Of a stretch of 27,560 nucleotides of DNA, positions 1 through 6,992 are shown piece after piece. A program made the position numbers and the translations under genes. This DNA comes from an uncultured Pseudomonadota bacterium. GTDB lineage: Bacteria; Pseudomonadota; Gammaproteobacteria; Methylococcales; Methylomonadaceae. Each line of letters starts with the position of its first letter. Position 1 is the first letter of the stretch. The notes below the pieces were generated by a model. That model saw only the letters and a program-made list of their open reading frames with translations. It was not told where the DNA came from and did not search any database. Location of the stretch: NCBI GenBank assembly GCA_903904275.1, contig CAIVBX010000045.1, forward strand, positions 1-27,560, in the 5' to 3' direction.

Positions 1-2658
1 TATGAGCGTTTGCATGGTTCACCATTAGTCGCTTTAGCAGCTATTTTTCAACATTCACCTTCTGTACTACTTGCACGAAAAGACCTTTCTTCTCCAAGCG
101 ATTTAATTGATAAAAAAGTCATGATGTTTAATAAATCAATGGATACGGATTTATTAGCCATGTTGACAAATGAAGGTGTAGATACCAAGCGTGTAGGTAT
201 TGTTGAAAGTAGTTTTGAATTACAAGATTTAATTGACGGACGTGTTGATGCGTTTAATGCCTATCTCACAAATGAAACGTATTTTTTAAAATGGCAAAAA
301 TTTCCTTTTACCATCATCAATCCACGAAATTATGGCGTTGATTTTTATAGCGACATTTTATTTACCACAGAAGAAGAAATTCGTTTGCATCCTGACCGTG
401 TAAAAGCCTTTCGGCAAGCAACGATTGATGGCTGGACTTACGCGCTAGCACATCCAGACGAAATTATTGAATTATTGATTGATAAATACTATGTCGAGAA
501 ATCTCGTCGCCATTTGCAATTTGAAGCAGATGCCGTGCGTCCTTTAGTTGTTCCAGATTTAATTGAAATCGGTCACATGAATCCAGCACGTTGGCAATCA
601 ATGGCAGATATATTTGCTAAAGCCGATATGGCAGATAAAGAACATATTGCCGAACGCTTAGAAAATTTCACTTATGACCCTGATATTAAGTTGGATAAGA
701 AAAAATTACATGGGTATTTAGGCATCGCACTTTTAACCGCTATTATCGTAGCGTTGGTTTTTACACTCTTAGTTTTTGCTTACAAATCGATTCAACGTGA
801 AAATAAAAAACGCCGAAAAATTGCGAATGTACTTTTGCAACAAAGTAATGATTTGGCATTACATAATCAAATCTTGAAACAGGTTGGTAGCAACACCATT
901 GATTTACATACATTGCATACGTTATTAAACGAATTGATTCAAGGCATTGAAATGCAACATGAAAGTATGTTGTGTTCGGTGTTATTGTTAAATCGTGAAA
1001 CAGGACAATTACACAATGGTGCGGCACCGAGTTTGCCTGCATTTTACAATGATGCAATTGATGGTTTAGTCATTGGTGATGAAGTCGGTTCATGTGGTAC
1101 AGCTGCATTTCGTGGCGAAAAAGTTATTGTTGAAGACATTTATACGCATCCTTATTGGACGAATTTTATTGAATTGGCACAACTTGCTAATATCCGTTCA
1201 TGTTGGTCACAACCCATTAAAAATAGTCAAAATGAGGTTTTAGGTACGTTTGCAATTTATCATCGTTATGTTTCAACACCAACACCTGCCGAATCCGTTT
1301 CAATTGAACAATATGCCAATTTAGTTATGTTGATGATTGAACGTTGGCGCGACGATTCAAAAATTCAAAAATTGGCTTTTTATGATTCCCTAACAGGATT
1401 ACCTAATCGGCGTTTGATGTCAGAACGTTTAAAACATGGTATTGAAAGCGGCAGTCGTGAAAATAAACGCATGGCTGTTTTGATGATGGATTTGGATAAA
1501 TTCAAAGCCGTAAATGATAATTTTGGGCATTTAGCAGGTGACGAATTATTGCAACAAGTCGCTAAACGAATTCAAAGTCGAATTCGAGATGTGGATACCG
1601 TGGCGCGTTTAGGTGGTGATGAATTTGTGATTTTGCTGGAAGATATTACGCATATTGATGATGCAGCCCGCGTGGCTGAATTTATTGTGAATGATTTGAA
1701 CCAGCCATTTACATTAGCGCAAAGTGATAACGTTCAAATTGGCGCAAGCATTGGCATTAGCTTATTTCCTGAACATGGTAATGACCCAGAATTGTTAATT
1801 GATAATGCAGATACGGCACTTTATCACGCAAAAGATGCAGGACGTGGTTGTTATGCGTATTTTTCGGAGCAATTAACGATTGCGGTGCGGACACGAATTG
1901 AATTGGAAATACGGTTACGAAAAGCGATTAACAATCATGAATTGCGTTTGTATTATCAACCTCAAGTTGATATTAAATCAGGTAAAATTGTGGGGGCGGA
2001 GGCTTTAATTCGTTGGCTAGATCCACAAAATGGTTTAATTCCCCCAAATCATTTTATTCCACTTGCCGAAGAAACAGGCTTAATCGAAGCGATTGGTGAA
2101 TGGGTGGTTTATGAAGTGTGTCGTCAAGGCAAAATTTGGATGGATTTAGGGATTACTGACTTAACGTTGGCAGTAAATGTATCGCCTGTACAATTTCAAC
2201 GCAGCGATTTAAATGAATTAGTGATGAATGCGTTGCGTGACACGGGATTTCCTGCGAATCGATTGGAATTAGAATTGACCGAAAGCGGTTTAATGGAGAA
2301 TCAGACAAAAGTAGTTGGTATTTTAAATACGTTGCGAGCGCAAGGGGTTCGATTAGCGATTGATGATTTTGGAACAGGTTATTCATCTTTGGCTTATTTA
2401 AAATCGTTTCCGTTGCACGTTTTAAAAATTGATAAAAGTTTCATCGATGATATTCCACAACTTAAAGATGATATGGAAATCACGGCAACCATTATTTCAA
2501 TGGGTAAAATTTTAGGATTTAAAGTGTTAGCAGAAGGCGTTGAAACAGCCGAGCAACTGGCTTTTTTAGAAGAAAAAGGTTGTGATATTTATCAAGGTTA
2601 CATTAAAAGCAAACCACTTCCTGCGGATGATTTTTTAAAATTATTATTAGCAGATTAA
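1..2658 (+). CDS. Membrane sensor with periplasmic NMT1/SsuA-like domain, GAF, GGDEF and EAL domains (5' partial)
   Basis: The frame is open at the left edge (codons before the TTG at 10 are coding), so the N-terminus and signal peptide are missing. Residues are counted from position 10. Residues 1-230 resemble the second half of an NMT1/SsuA-type solute-binding domain. A transmembrane segment follows at about 236-258, then a GAF domain (about 295-450), a GGDEF domain with an intact GGDEF motif at 535-539, and an EAL domain with EAL at 664-666. The EAL domain keeps NVSPVQF, ELTES, DDFGTGYSSL and the KIDKSF motif, so it looks catalytically competent. An RxxD inhibitory site (RDVD) lies five residues before GGDEF. 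It probably senses a small periplasmic ligand and controls c-di-GMP synthesis and/or hydrolysis. Net activity cannot be told from sequence. tgt starts 32 nt downstream on the same strand. Confidence 0.92.
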   Translation, partial: YERLHGSPLVALAAIFQHSPSVLLARKDLSSPSDLIDKKVMMFNKSMDTDLLAMLTNEGVDTKRVGIVESSFELQDLIDGRVDAFNAYLTNETYFLKWQKFPFTIINPRNYGVDFYSDILFTTEEEIRLHPDRVKAFRQATIDGWTYALAHPDEIIELLIDKYYVEKSRRHLQFEADAVRPLVVPDLIEIGHMNPARWQSMADIFAKADMADKEHIAERLENFTYDPDIKLDKKKLHGYLGIALLTAIIVALVFTLLVFAYKSIQRENKKRRKIANVLLQQSNDLALHNQILKQVGSNTIDLHTLHTLLNELIQGIEMQHESMLCSVLLLNRETGQLHNGAAPSLPAFYNDAIDGLVIGDEVGSCGTAAFRGEKVIVEDIYTHPYWTNFIELAQLANIRSCWSQPIKNSQNEVLGTFAIYHRYVSTPTPAESVSIEQYANLVMLMIERWRDDSKIQKLAFYDSLTGLPNRRLMSERLKHGIESGSRENKRMAVLMMDLDKFKAVNDNFGHLAGDELLQQVAKRIQSRIRDVDTVARLGGDEFVILLEDITHIDDAARVAEFIVNDLNQPFTLAQSDNVQIGASIGISLFPEHGNDPELLIDNADTALYHAKDAGRGCYAYFSEQLTIAVRTRIELEIRLRKAINNHELRLYYQPQVDIKSGKIVGAEALIRWLDPQNGLIPPNHFIPLAEETGLIEAIGEWVVYEVCRQGKIWMDLGITDLTLAVNVSPVQFQRSDLNELVMNALRDTGFPANRLELELTESGLMENQTKVVGILNTLRAQGVRLAIDDFGTGYSSLAYLKSFPLHVLKIDKSFIDDIPQLKDDMEITATIISMGKILGFKVLAEGVETAEQLAFLEEKGCDIYQGYIKSKPLPADDFLKLLLAD

Positions 2659-2690
2659 GCATTTTTTACATTTACATAACATAGAGATTT

Positions 2691-3788
2691 ATGGATTTTG
2701 AATTACTTTCTACGGACGGACACGCACGACGCGGACGTTTAACATTTAAACGCGGCGTGGTTGAAACACCGATTTTTATGCCTGTTGGCACTTATGGTGC
2801 GGTGAAATCGCTTACCCCCGAAGATTTACTTGCTTTAAATGCACAAATTATTTTGGGTAATACATTTCATTTAATGCTTCGTCCCACGACAAAAGTGATT
2901 CAAGCACACGGCGATTTGCACGATTTTATGAAATGGCAAAAACCGATTCTGACCGATTCGGGTGGGTTTCAAGTGTTCAGTTTAGGCGCGTTACGCAAAA
3001 TAAAAGAAGAAGGTGTGACGTTCAAATCGCCGATTAACGGCAGCAAAATTTTCATGTCGCCCGAAAGTTCAATGCAAGTTCAACGTGAATTAGGTTCTGA
3101 CATTGTGATGATTTTCGACGAATGCACTCCCTACCCTGCGACAGTTCAAGAAGCCGCAGATTCAATGCGTTTATCGTTGCGTTGGGCAAAACGCAGTAAA
3201 GATGCACATGGTGATAATCCGAATGCGTTATTTGGGATTGTGCAAGGCGGTATGTACGAACATTTGCGTGAAGAATCGATTGCAGGCTTGGTCGATATTG
3301 GTTTTGATGGTTATGCGATTGGCGGTTTGTCAGTCGGTGAACCCAAAGACGAAATGATGGCAACTCTCGATGCGATTCACCAAAAAATGCCAATGGATAA
3401 ACCGCGTTATTTGATGGGCGTGGGAACACCTGAAGATTTAGTCGAAGCGGTTTGTCGTGGAATTGATATGTTTGATTGCGTGATGCCGACACGAAATGCG
3501 CGAAACGGACATTTATTTACGACATTTGGCGTGGTGAAAATTCGTAACGCGCAATATGAATTTGATACAAAACCGATTGATGAAAATTGCGCTTGTTACA
3601 CTTGCCAAAATTATTCACGCTCGTATTTACGTCATTTGGACAAATGCGGCGAAATGCTTGGTTCGCGTTTAAATACGATACACAATTTGCATTATTATTT
3701 AAATTTGATGCAAGGATTGCGTGATGCTATTGAACGAAAAGAATTAGACGTGTTTGTGAAAGATTTTTACACAAAACGTCAAAAGTAA
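2691..3788 (+). CDS. tgt: tRNA-guanine transglycosylase (queuosine pathway)
   Basis: Exchanges guanine-34 for preQ1 in tRNAs with GUN anticodons, in the cytoplasm. The 365-aa protein aligns along its length with E. coli Tgt, except for a shorter C-terminus. Catalytic Asp89 lies in TDSGGFQ and the nucleophile Asp262 in FDCVMPTRNARNG (E. coli Asp264). The zinc ligands Cys300, Cys302, Cys305 and His331 (NTIHNL) are all present at the expected spacing. The ATG at 2691 gives the usual N-terminus (MDFEL..). The usual partners queA, yajC, secD and secF are not next to it. It ends at a strong hairpin terminator shared with the convergent gene. Confidence 0.97.
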   Translation: MDFELLSTDGHARRGRLTFKRGVVETPIFMPVGTYGAVKSLTPEDLLALNAQIILGNTFHLMLRPTTKVIQAHGDLHDFMKWQKPILTDSGGFQVFSLGALRKIKEEGVTFKSPINGSKIFMSPESSMQVQRELGSDIVMIFDECTPYPATVQEAADSMRLSLRWAKRSKDAHGDNPNALFGIVQGGMYEHLREESIAGLVDIGFDGYAIGGLSVGEPKDEMMATLDAIHQKMPMDKPRYLMGVGTPEDLVEAVCRGIDMFDCVMPTRNARNGHLFTTFGVVKIRNAQYEFDTKPIDENCACYTCQNYSRSYLRHLDKCGEMLGSRLNTIHNLHYYLNLMQGLRDAIERKELDVFVKDFYTKRQK

Positions 3789-3798
3789 ATTTTCATAA

Positions 3799-3834
3799 AA
3801 AAAGCCCTGTGATTTTAAAATCACAGGGCTTTTT
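3799..3834. terminator. Bidirectional intrinsic terminator between tgt and the small exported protein gene
   Basis: A perfect palindrome with two 18-base arms (3799-3816 and 3817-3834). The GC-rich block GCCCTGTGA sits in the arms, with A-runs on one flank and T-runs on the other. In this form it gives a stem followed by a U-run on both strands, as expected between convergent genes. Confidence 0.9.
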
Positions 3835-3852
3835 ATTGGAACAAAAAACTTA

Positions 3853-4245
3853 TTAGATAAGACCTTTTGCTTCAATAGCTTGTTTATGAGCATCACGCAA
3901 TTTTGTTTCAGCTTGTTGTGCGTTGCCTTCTTGAACGTCTTTACGCGCTGCTTTAACAAGGTTCGTTGCTTTTGCAACAACACGCGCTACTTTATCATTT
4001 GCGTTCACTTCTTTTGAGAAATCAGAGGCTTCTTTCATCAATTTGCCTGAAGTTTCTGCGTCAGCACCTGAAGTGAGCGAGTCAATTGCAGTCTGAATTT
4101 TTGCAACGTACATATCAACCGCTTGAGTTGGCGCATAAACAACACGACCTGGATCGCTTTCAGCAAAAGAAGTTGTAGAAACTGCGCCTAAAGATGCCGC
4201 GACGATTGCTGCTAGAGCGATTTTTTTTAACGTTTTCATCAACAT
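3853..4245 (-). CDS. Small exported alpha-helical protein of unknown function (SmbP-like size and layout)
   Basis: 130 aa. The N-terminus is a clear Sec signal peptide: MKTLKK, a hydrophobic core, then TTSFA with likely cleavage before ESDPGR. The mature part of about 100 residues is rich in Ala, Lys, Glu and Asp and looks all-helical, with two helix-hairpin-like halves (about 40-75 and 80-130). It has only one His in the mature part, so it is not a convincing copper-binding SmbP despite similar size and layout. Two starts are possible: the ATG at 4245 and an in-frame ATG two codons later. GAGG lies 4 and 10 nt upstream of them respectively, so the second may be the true start. The gene lies downstream of uppP on the same strand with a 129-nt gap containing two hairpins. 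I do not know its function. Confidence 0.75.
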   Translation of the reverse strand: MLMKTLKKIALAAIVAASLGAVSTTSFAESDPGRVVYAPTQAVDMYVAKIQTAIDSLTSGADAETSGKLMKEASDFSKEVNANDKVARVVAKATNLVKAARKDVQEGNAQQAETKLRDAHKQAIEAKGLI

Positions 4246-4284
4246 TTATCCTCGAATAATTCTTATTATTGGGTTTTAAGGGAA

Positions 4285-4310
4285 TTAGCCATCGCCAACC
4301 GATGAGCTAA
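4285..4310 (-). repeat. Inverted repeat in the leader of the small exported protein gene
   Basis: Arms ttagccatcg (4285-4294) and cgatgagctaa (4300-4310) pair with one bulged base around a 5-nt loop. It lies about 40 nt upstream of the start codon, so it could be a 5'-UTR hairpin or an operator. Confidence 0.45.
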
Positions 4311-4330
4311 CGGCAATTCTAAACACATTT

Positions 4331-4352
4331 GCAGATTTTTCAACAAATCTGC
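4331..4352 (-). repeat. Hairpin downstream of uppP, possible weak terminator
   Basis: Arms gcagattt (4331-4338) and aaatctgc (4345-4352) pair perfectly around a 6-nt loop, 22 nt after the uppP stop. No good U-run follows on the minus strand, so it may slow or process the transcript rather than end it. Confidence 0.4.
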
Positions 4353-4374
4353 ATGTTTTGTAGGCTTTTTCACT

Positions 4375-5205
4375 TTAATTTACCGACCACTCGACAATGC
4401 CGCTATAAGCCGTGATTAAAACAATCGCACCAAAAACTAATCGATACCATGCGAAAACTAAAAAATCATGTTGGCTGATATAACGAAGTAATCCTTTGAT
4501 TGCTATCAACGCACTAAAAAATGCTGCCACCATTCCCAGAAAAAAAACAGGCGCATCCGTGGCAGCATCTAATAAATCACGGTGTTTATACAAATCATAA
4601 GCACTCGCGGCACATAAAGTTGGAATCGCTAAAAAAAACGAAAATTCAGTTGCTGCCTGACGTGAAAGCCCAAATAACAAACCACCTATAATTGTTGCGC
4701 CTGAACGTGAAGTGCCTGGAATTAACGCAAAGGCTTGAGCAAAACCTAATTTCAACGCATCCAATTTTGACAATTCATCCACCGCGTTAATCCGTATTGT
4801 ATGCTCACGTTTTTCTGCCCAAATAATCACTAGCGCACCTACAATAAATGCTGCTGCAACAGGAATAGGTTTAAACAAAACTGCTTTGATATATTTGCTA
4901 AACACAAACCCTAAAATTGCCGCTGGCAAGAATGCAATAATCAAATTTATCGTAAAATTTTGAGCAACTTTTTCTTTCCGAAATAAACCACTAAACGTAT
5001 CAGAAATTCGGCGACGATATTCCCAACAAACTGCCAAAATCGCGCCAACTTGAATGACCAGCTCAAACAATTTGCCTTTGTCATCATTAAAGTTCAGTAA
5101 ATCGCCAACTAAAATTAAATGTCCCGTGCTGGAAATAGGTAAAAATTCTGTTAGCCCTTCAACAACGCCTAAAATCAATACTTTTATTGCAAGTAATAAG
5201 TCCAT
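4375..5205 (-). CDS. uppP: Undecaprenyl-diphosphate phosphatase (UppP/BacA)
   Basis: Removes phosphate from undecaprenyl diphosphate at the inner membrane, recycling the lipid carrier for peptidoglycan and other surface polymers; overproduction gives bacitracin resistance. The 276-aa protein has the usual length and about eight membrane segments. The two family signatures are present: an N-terminal Glu-rich motif (EGLTEFLPISSTGHL, near residue 16) and the PGTSRSGATI motif in the middle. A short Shine-Dalgarno-like CAGGA precedes the ATG. It diverges from the small ORF at 5371. Confidence 0.96.
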   Translation of the reverse strand: MDLLLAIKVLILGVVEGLTEFLPISSTGHLILVGDLLNFNDDKGKLFELVIQVGAILAVCWEYRRRISDTFSGLFRKEKVAQNFTINLIIAFLPAAILGFVFSKYIKAVLFKPIPVAAAFIVGALVIIWAEKREHTIRINAVDELSKLDALKLGFAQAFALIPGTSRSGATIIGGLLFGLSRQAATEFSFFLAIPTLCAASAYDLYKHRDLLDAATDAPVFFLGMVAAFFSALIAIKGLLRYISQHDFLVFAWYRLVFGAIVLITAYSGIVEWSVN

Positions 5206-5370
5206 AAATCCTGAGAATCTGAGTTAAAAATAAACCGTTACAGCATAACAGTTTTGCATTGGTATTTTTATGGTTTGGAATCTTCCGTCATTAAAAATTC
5301 ACATTTTCTTTCTAATCTGCCGATAAACAAATTGTGCTTTTATTTTAACTTTGAAAAAAGGAATGCCGTC

Positions 5371-5571
5371 ATGAATTTTAAAACTTTTTTGAACAGATTT
5401 AATACGACAAACGATGAAGAAATTGGCGCAAGTTTAACACCTGCTTTTTGTCCAGAAATTATTGCGTTGTTAAATTCGCAACATTCAAATGCTAAAAAAA
5501 CATTTTCACGTTTAATACGTCCGTTATCATCAGATTATGGTTTTGATGAACACGCGCAAGGACTGTCATAA
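5371..5571 (+). CDS. Small hypothetical protein
   Basis: 66 aa from the ATG at 5371, which has AAAAAAGGA about 8 nt upstream. The frame is open further upstream to 5254, but that part is AT-rich with low-complexity translation and no ribosome site, so the short form is preferred. The product starts MNFKTFLNRF and has no signal peptide or membrane segment, one Cys, and an acidic and a basic half. It resembles nothing I recognise. It lies between divergent uppP and the downstream slyD (79-nt gap). It may be a real small gene, but evidence is limited to the start context. Confidence 0.5.
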   Translation: MNFKTFLNRFNTTNDEEIGASLTPAFCPEIIALLNSQHSNAKKTFSRLIRPLSSDYGFDEHAQGLS

Positions 5572-5650
5572 ATTGATATTTTTCAGACAAAAGCCGCTTT
5601 AGCCTTTATCATATTCACTCACTTATTTAATACAACATAAAGGTTTTAGG

Positions 5651-6136
5651 ATGCAAATTAAGAACAACACAGCCGTTTCAATTCATTACACATTAACAAA
5701 TGAAGCGGATGAAGTTATTGATAGTTCTATTGAAAGTGGTGAACCGTTAGCTTATTTACATGGCACAGGTAGTATCATTTCAGGTTTAGAAGCTGCTTTA
5801 CACGGCAGAAATACAGGTGATAAATTCAAAGCCTACATTCCTGCTTCTGATGCTTATGGACAAGTTTTTGAAGACCGCATACAAGTGATTTCGCGTGAAA
5901 TGTTTGATGGTATTGATAACATTGAAGTGGGAATGCAATTTCATGCTGATGTTAGCGAAGGACCTGGAATCGTAACAGTTGTGGCTGTAGATGGTGATAG
6001 CATTACAATCGATGGAAATCATCCATTAGCAGGAATGCCATTAAATTTTGATATTGAAGTTGTTGACGTGCGTGAAGCGACAGCCGAAGAAATTGAACAC
6101 GGTCATATTCATGGTGCTGGCGGACATCACCACTAA
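5651..6136 (+). CDS. slyD: FKBP-type peptidyl-prolyl isomerase SlyD
   Basis: 161 aa. The N-terminal FKBP core has the LTNEADEVIDSS start and GTGSIISGLEAALHGRNTGDK, with the insert-in-flap chaperone domain (about 70-125) carrying the typical GMQF segment. The C-terminal tail is His-rich (HGHIHGAGGHHH, six His), shorter than the E. coli tail but still able to bind nickel or zinc. SlyD folds proline-limited proteins in the cytoplasm and supplies nickel for hydrogenase maturation in species that have one. A purine-rich stretch (AAAGG, 6-10 nt upstream) precedes the ATG. fabI follows after 27 nt on the same strand, so the two are probably cotranscribed. Confidence 0.93.
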   Translation: MQIKNNTAVSIHYTLTNEADEVIDSSIESGEPLAYLHGTGSIISGLEAALHGRNTGDKFKAYIPASDAYGQVFEDRIQVISREMFDGIDNIEVGMQFHADVSEGPGIVTVVAVDGDSITIDGNHPLAGMPLNFDIEVVDVREATAEEIEHGHIHGAGGHHH

Positions 6137-6163
6137 TCGTTTCAATTTTTAGGAGTAACGTTT

Positions 6164-6946
6164 ATGGCTTTTATGCAAGGCAAAAAAGTATTGATTGTCG
6201 GTTTAATTAGCGACCGCTCAATTGCATGGGGAATTGCTCAAGCAATGCGTCGTCAAGGTGCTGAACTTGCTTTCACTTATCAAACTGAAAAAATCAAAGA
6301 GCGTGTTGAAAAATTAGCCGCGCAATGTGATTCCTCAATTGTTGTTGAATGTGATGTGCAATTTGATGAACACATTGACAATATTTTTGTTGAACTTGGA
6401 AAACATTGGGATGGTTTAGATTGCATCGTTCATTCAGTTGCTTTTGCGCCGCGTGAAGCATTAGATGGTGATTATGTGAATGCAACAACCCGCGAAAACT
6501 TCCGTATTGCTCATGATGTCAGTTCTTACAGTTTTACGGCTTTAGCAAAAGCAGGTCGCGCGATGATGCAAGGTCGTAATGGTTCGTTATTGACGTTGAG
6601 TTATTTAGGCGCAGAACGTGCAATTCCTAATTACAATGTGATGGGCGTAGCAAAAGCGAGTTTGGAAGCGAATGTGCGTTACATGGCTGTTTCATTAGGT
6701 GCAGAAGGCACGCGCGTCAATGCCATTTCAGCAGGTCCAATTAGAACCTTAGCCGCTTCTGGGATTAACGATTTCAAAGCTATGTTGAATAAAGCAGCAG
6801 ATGCGTCACCGTTGAAAAAGAATGTCACGATTGAAGAAGTCGGCAATGCAGCTGCATTTTTGTGTTCTGATTTAGCGTCAGGTATTACAGGTGAGCTAAC
6901 TTATGTTGATTGTGGTTACAACATTATGGGTTTAGCGGCGGCGTAA
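6164..6946 (+). CDS. fabI: Enoyl-[acyl-carrier-protein] reductase (NADH) FabI
   Basis: Last reductive step of type II fatty-acid elongation, trans-2-enoyl-ACP to acyl-ACP. At 260 aa it aligns closely with E. coli FabI. The Rossmann start is GLISDRSIAWGIA; catalytic residues are Tyr147, Tyr157 and Lys164 (SYLGAERAIPNYNVMGVAK), equal to E. coli Tyr146/156/Lys163. The ISAGPIRTLAASGI substrate loop is intact. Position 93, where E. coli has Gly (changes there give triclosan and diazaborine resistance), is Ala here (HSVAFAP). AGGAG 7 nt upstream of the ATG at 6164 is a strong ribosome site. A hairpin terminator follows the stop. Confidence 0.97.
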   Translation: MAFMQGKKVLIVGLISDRSIAWGIAQAMRRQGAELAFTYQTEKIKERVEKLAAQCDSSIVVECDVQFDEHIDNIFVELGKHWDGLDCIVHSVAFAPREALDGDYVNATTRENFRIAHDVSSYSFTALAKAGRAMMQGRNGSLLTLSYLGAERAIPNYNVMGVAKASLEANVRYMAVSLGAEGTRVNAISAGPIRTLAASGINDFKAMLNKAADASPLKKNVTIEEVGNAAAFLCSDLASGITGELTYVDCGYNIMGLAAA

Positions 6947-6952
6947 TTCTTT

Positions 6953-6986
6953 AAAGGGTGGTATTTTTAAAATACCACCCTTTTTT
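6953..6986. terminator. Bidirectional intrinsic terminator between fabI and dnaE
   Basis: Arms 6953-6966 and 6970-6983 (core gggtggtattt / aaataccaccc) pair perfectly, with T6 following on the plus strand and A-runs preceding. It sits between the convergent fabI and dnaE stops. Confidence 0.88.
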
Positions 6987-6992
6987 CTATTT

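Noticed and set aside
3052..3492. 146-aa antisense frame inside tgt
   Set aside because: It lies wholly within a well-supported tgt, has low-quality composition and no ribosome site; a shadow of the real frame.
3853..4245. Calling the exported helical protein SmbP
   Set aside because: Size and signal peptide fit but the His-rich metal-binding pattern is missing.
5254..5370. Longer 105-aa form of the small ORF
   Set aside because: The extra 39 residues come from AT-rich spacer without a ribosome site; the ATG at 5371 is preceded by AAAGGA.
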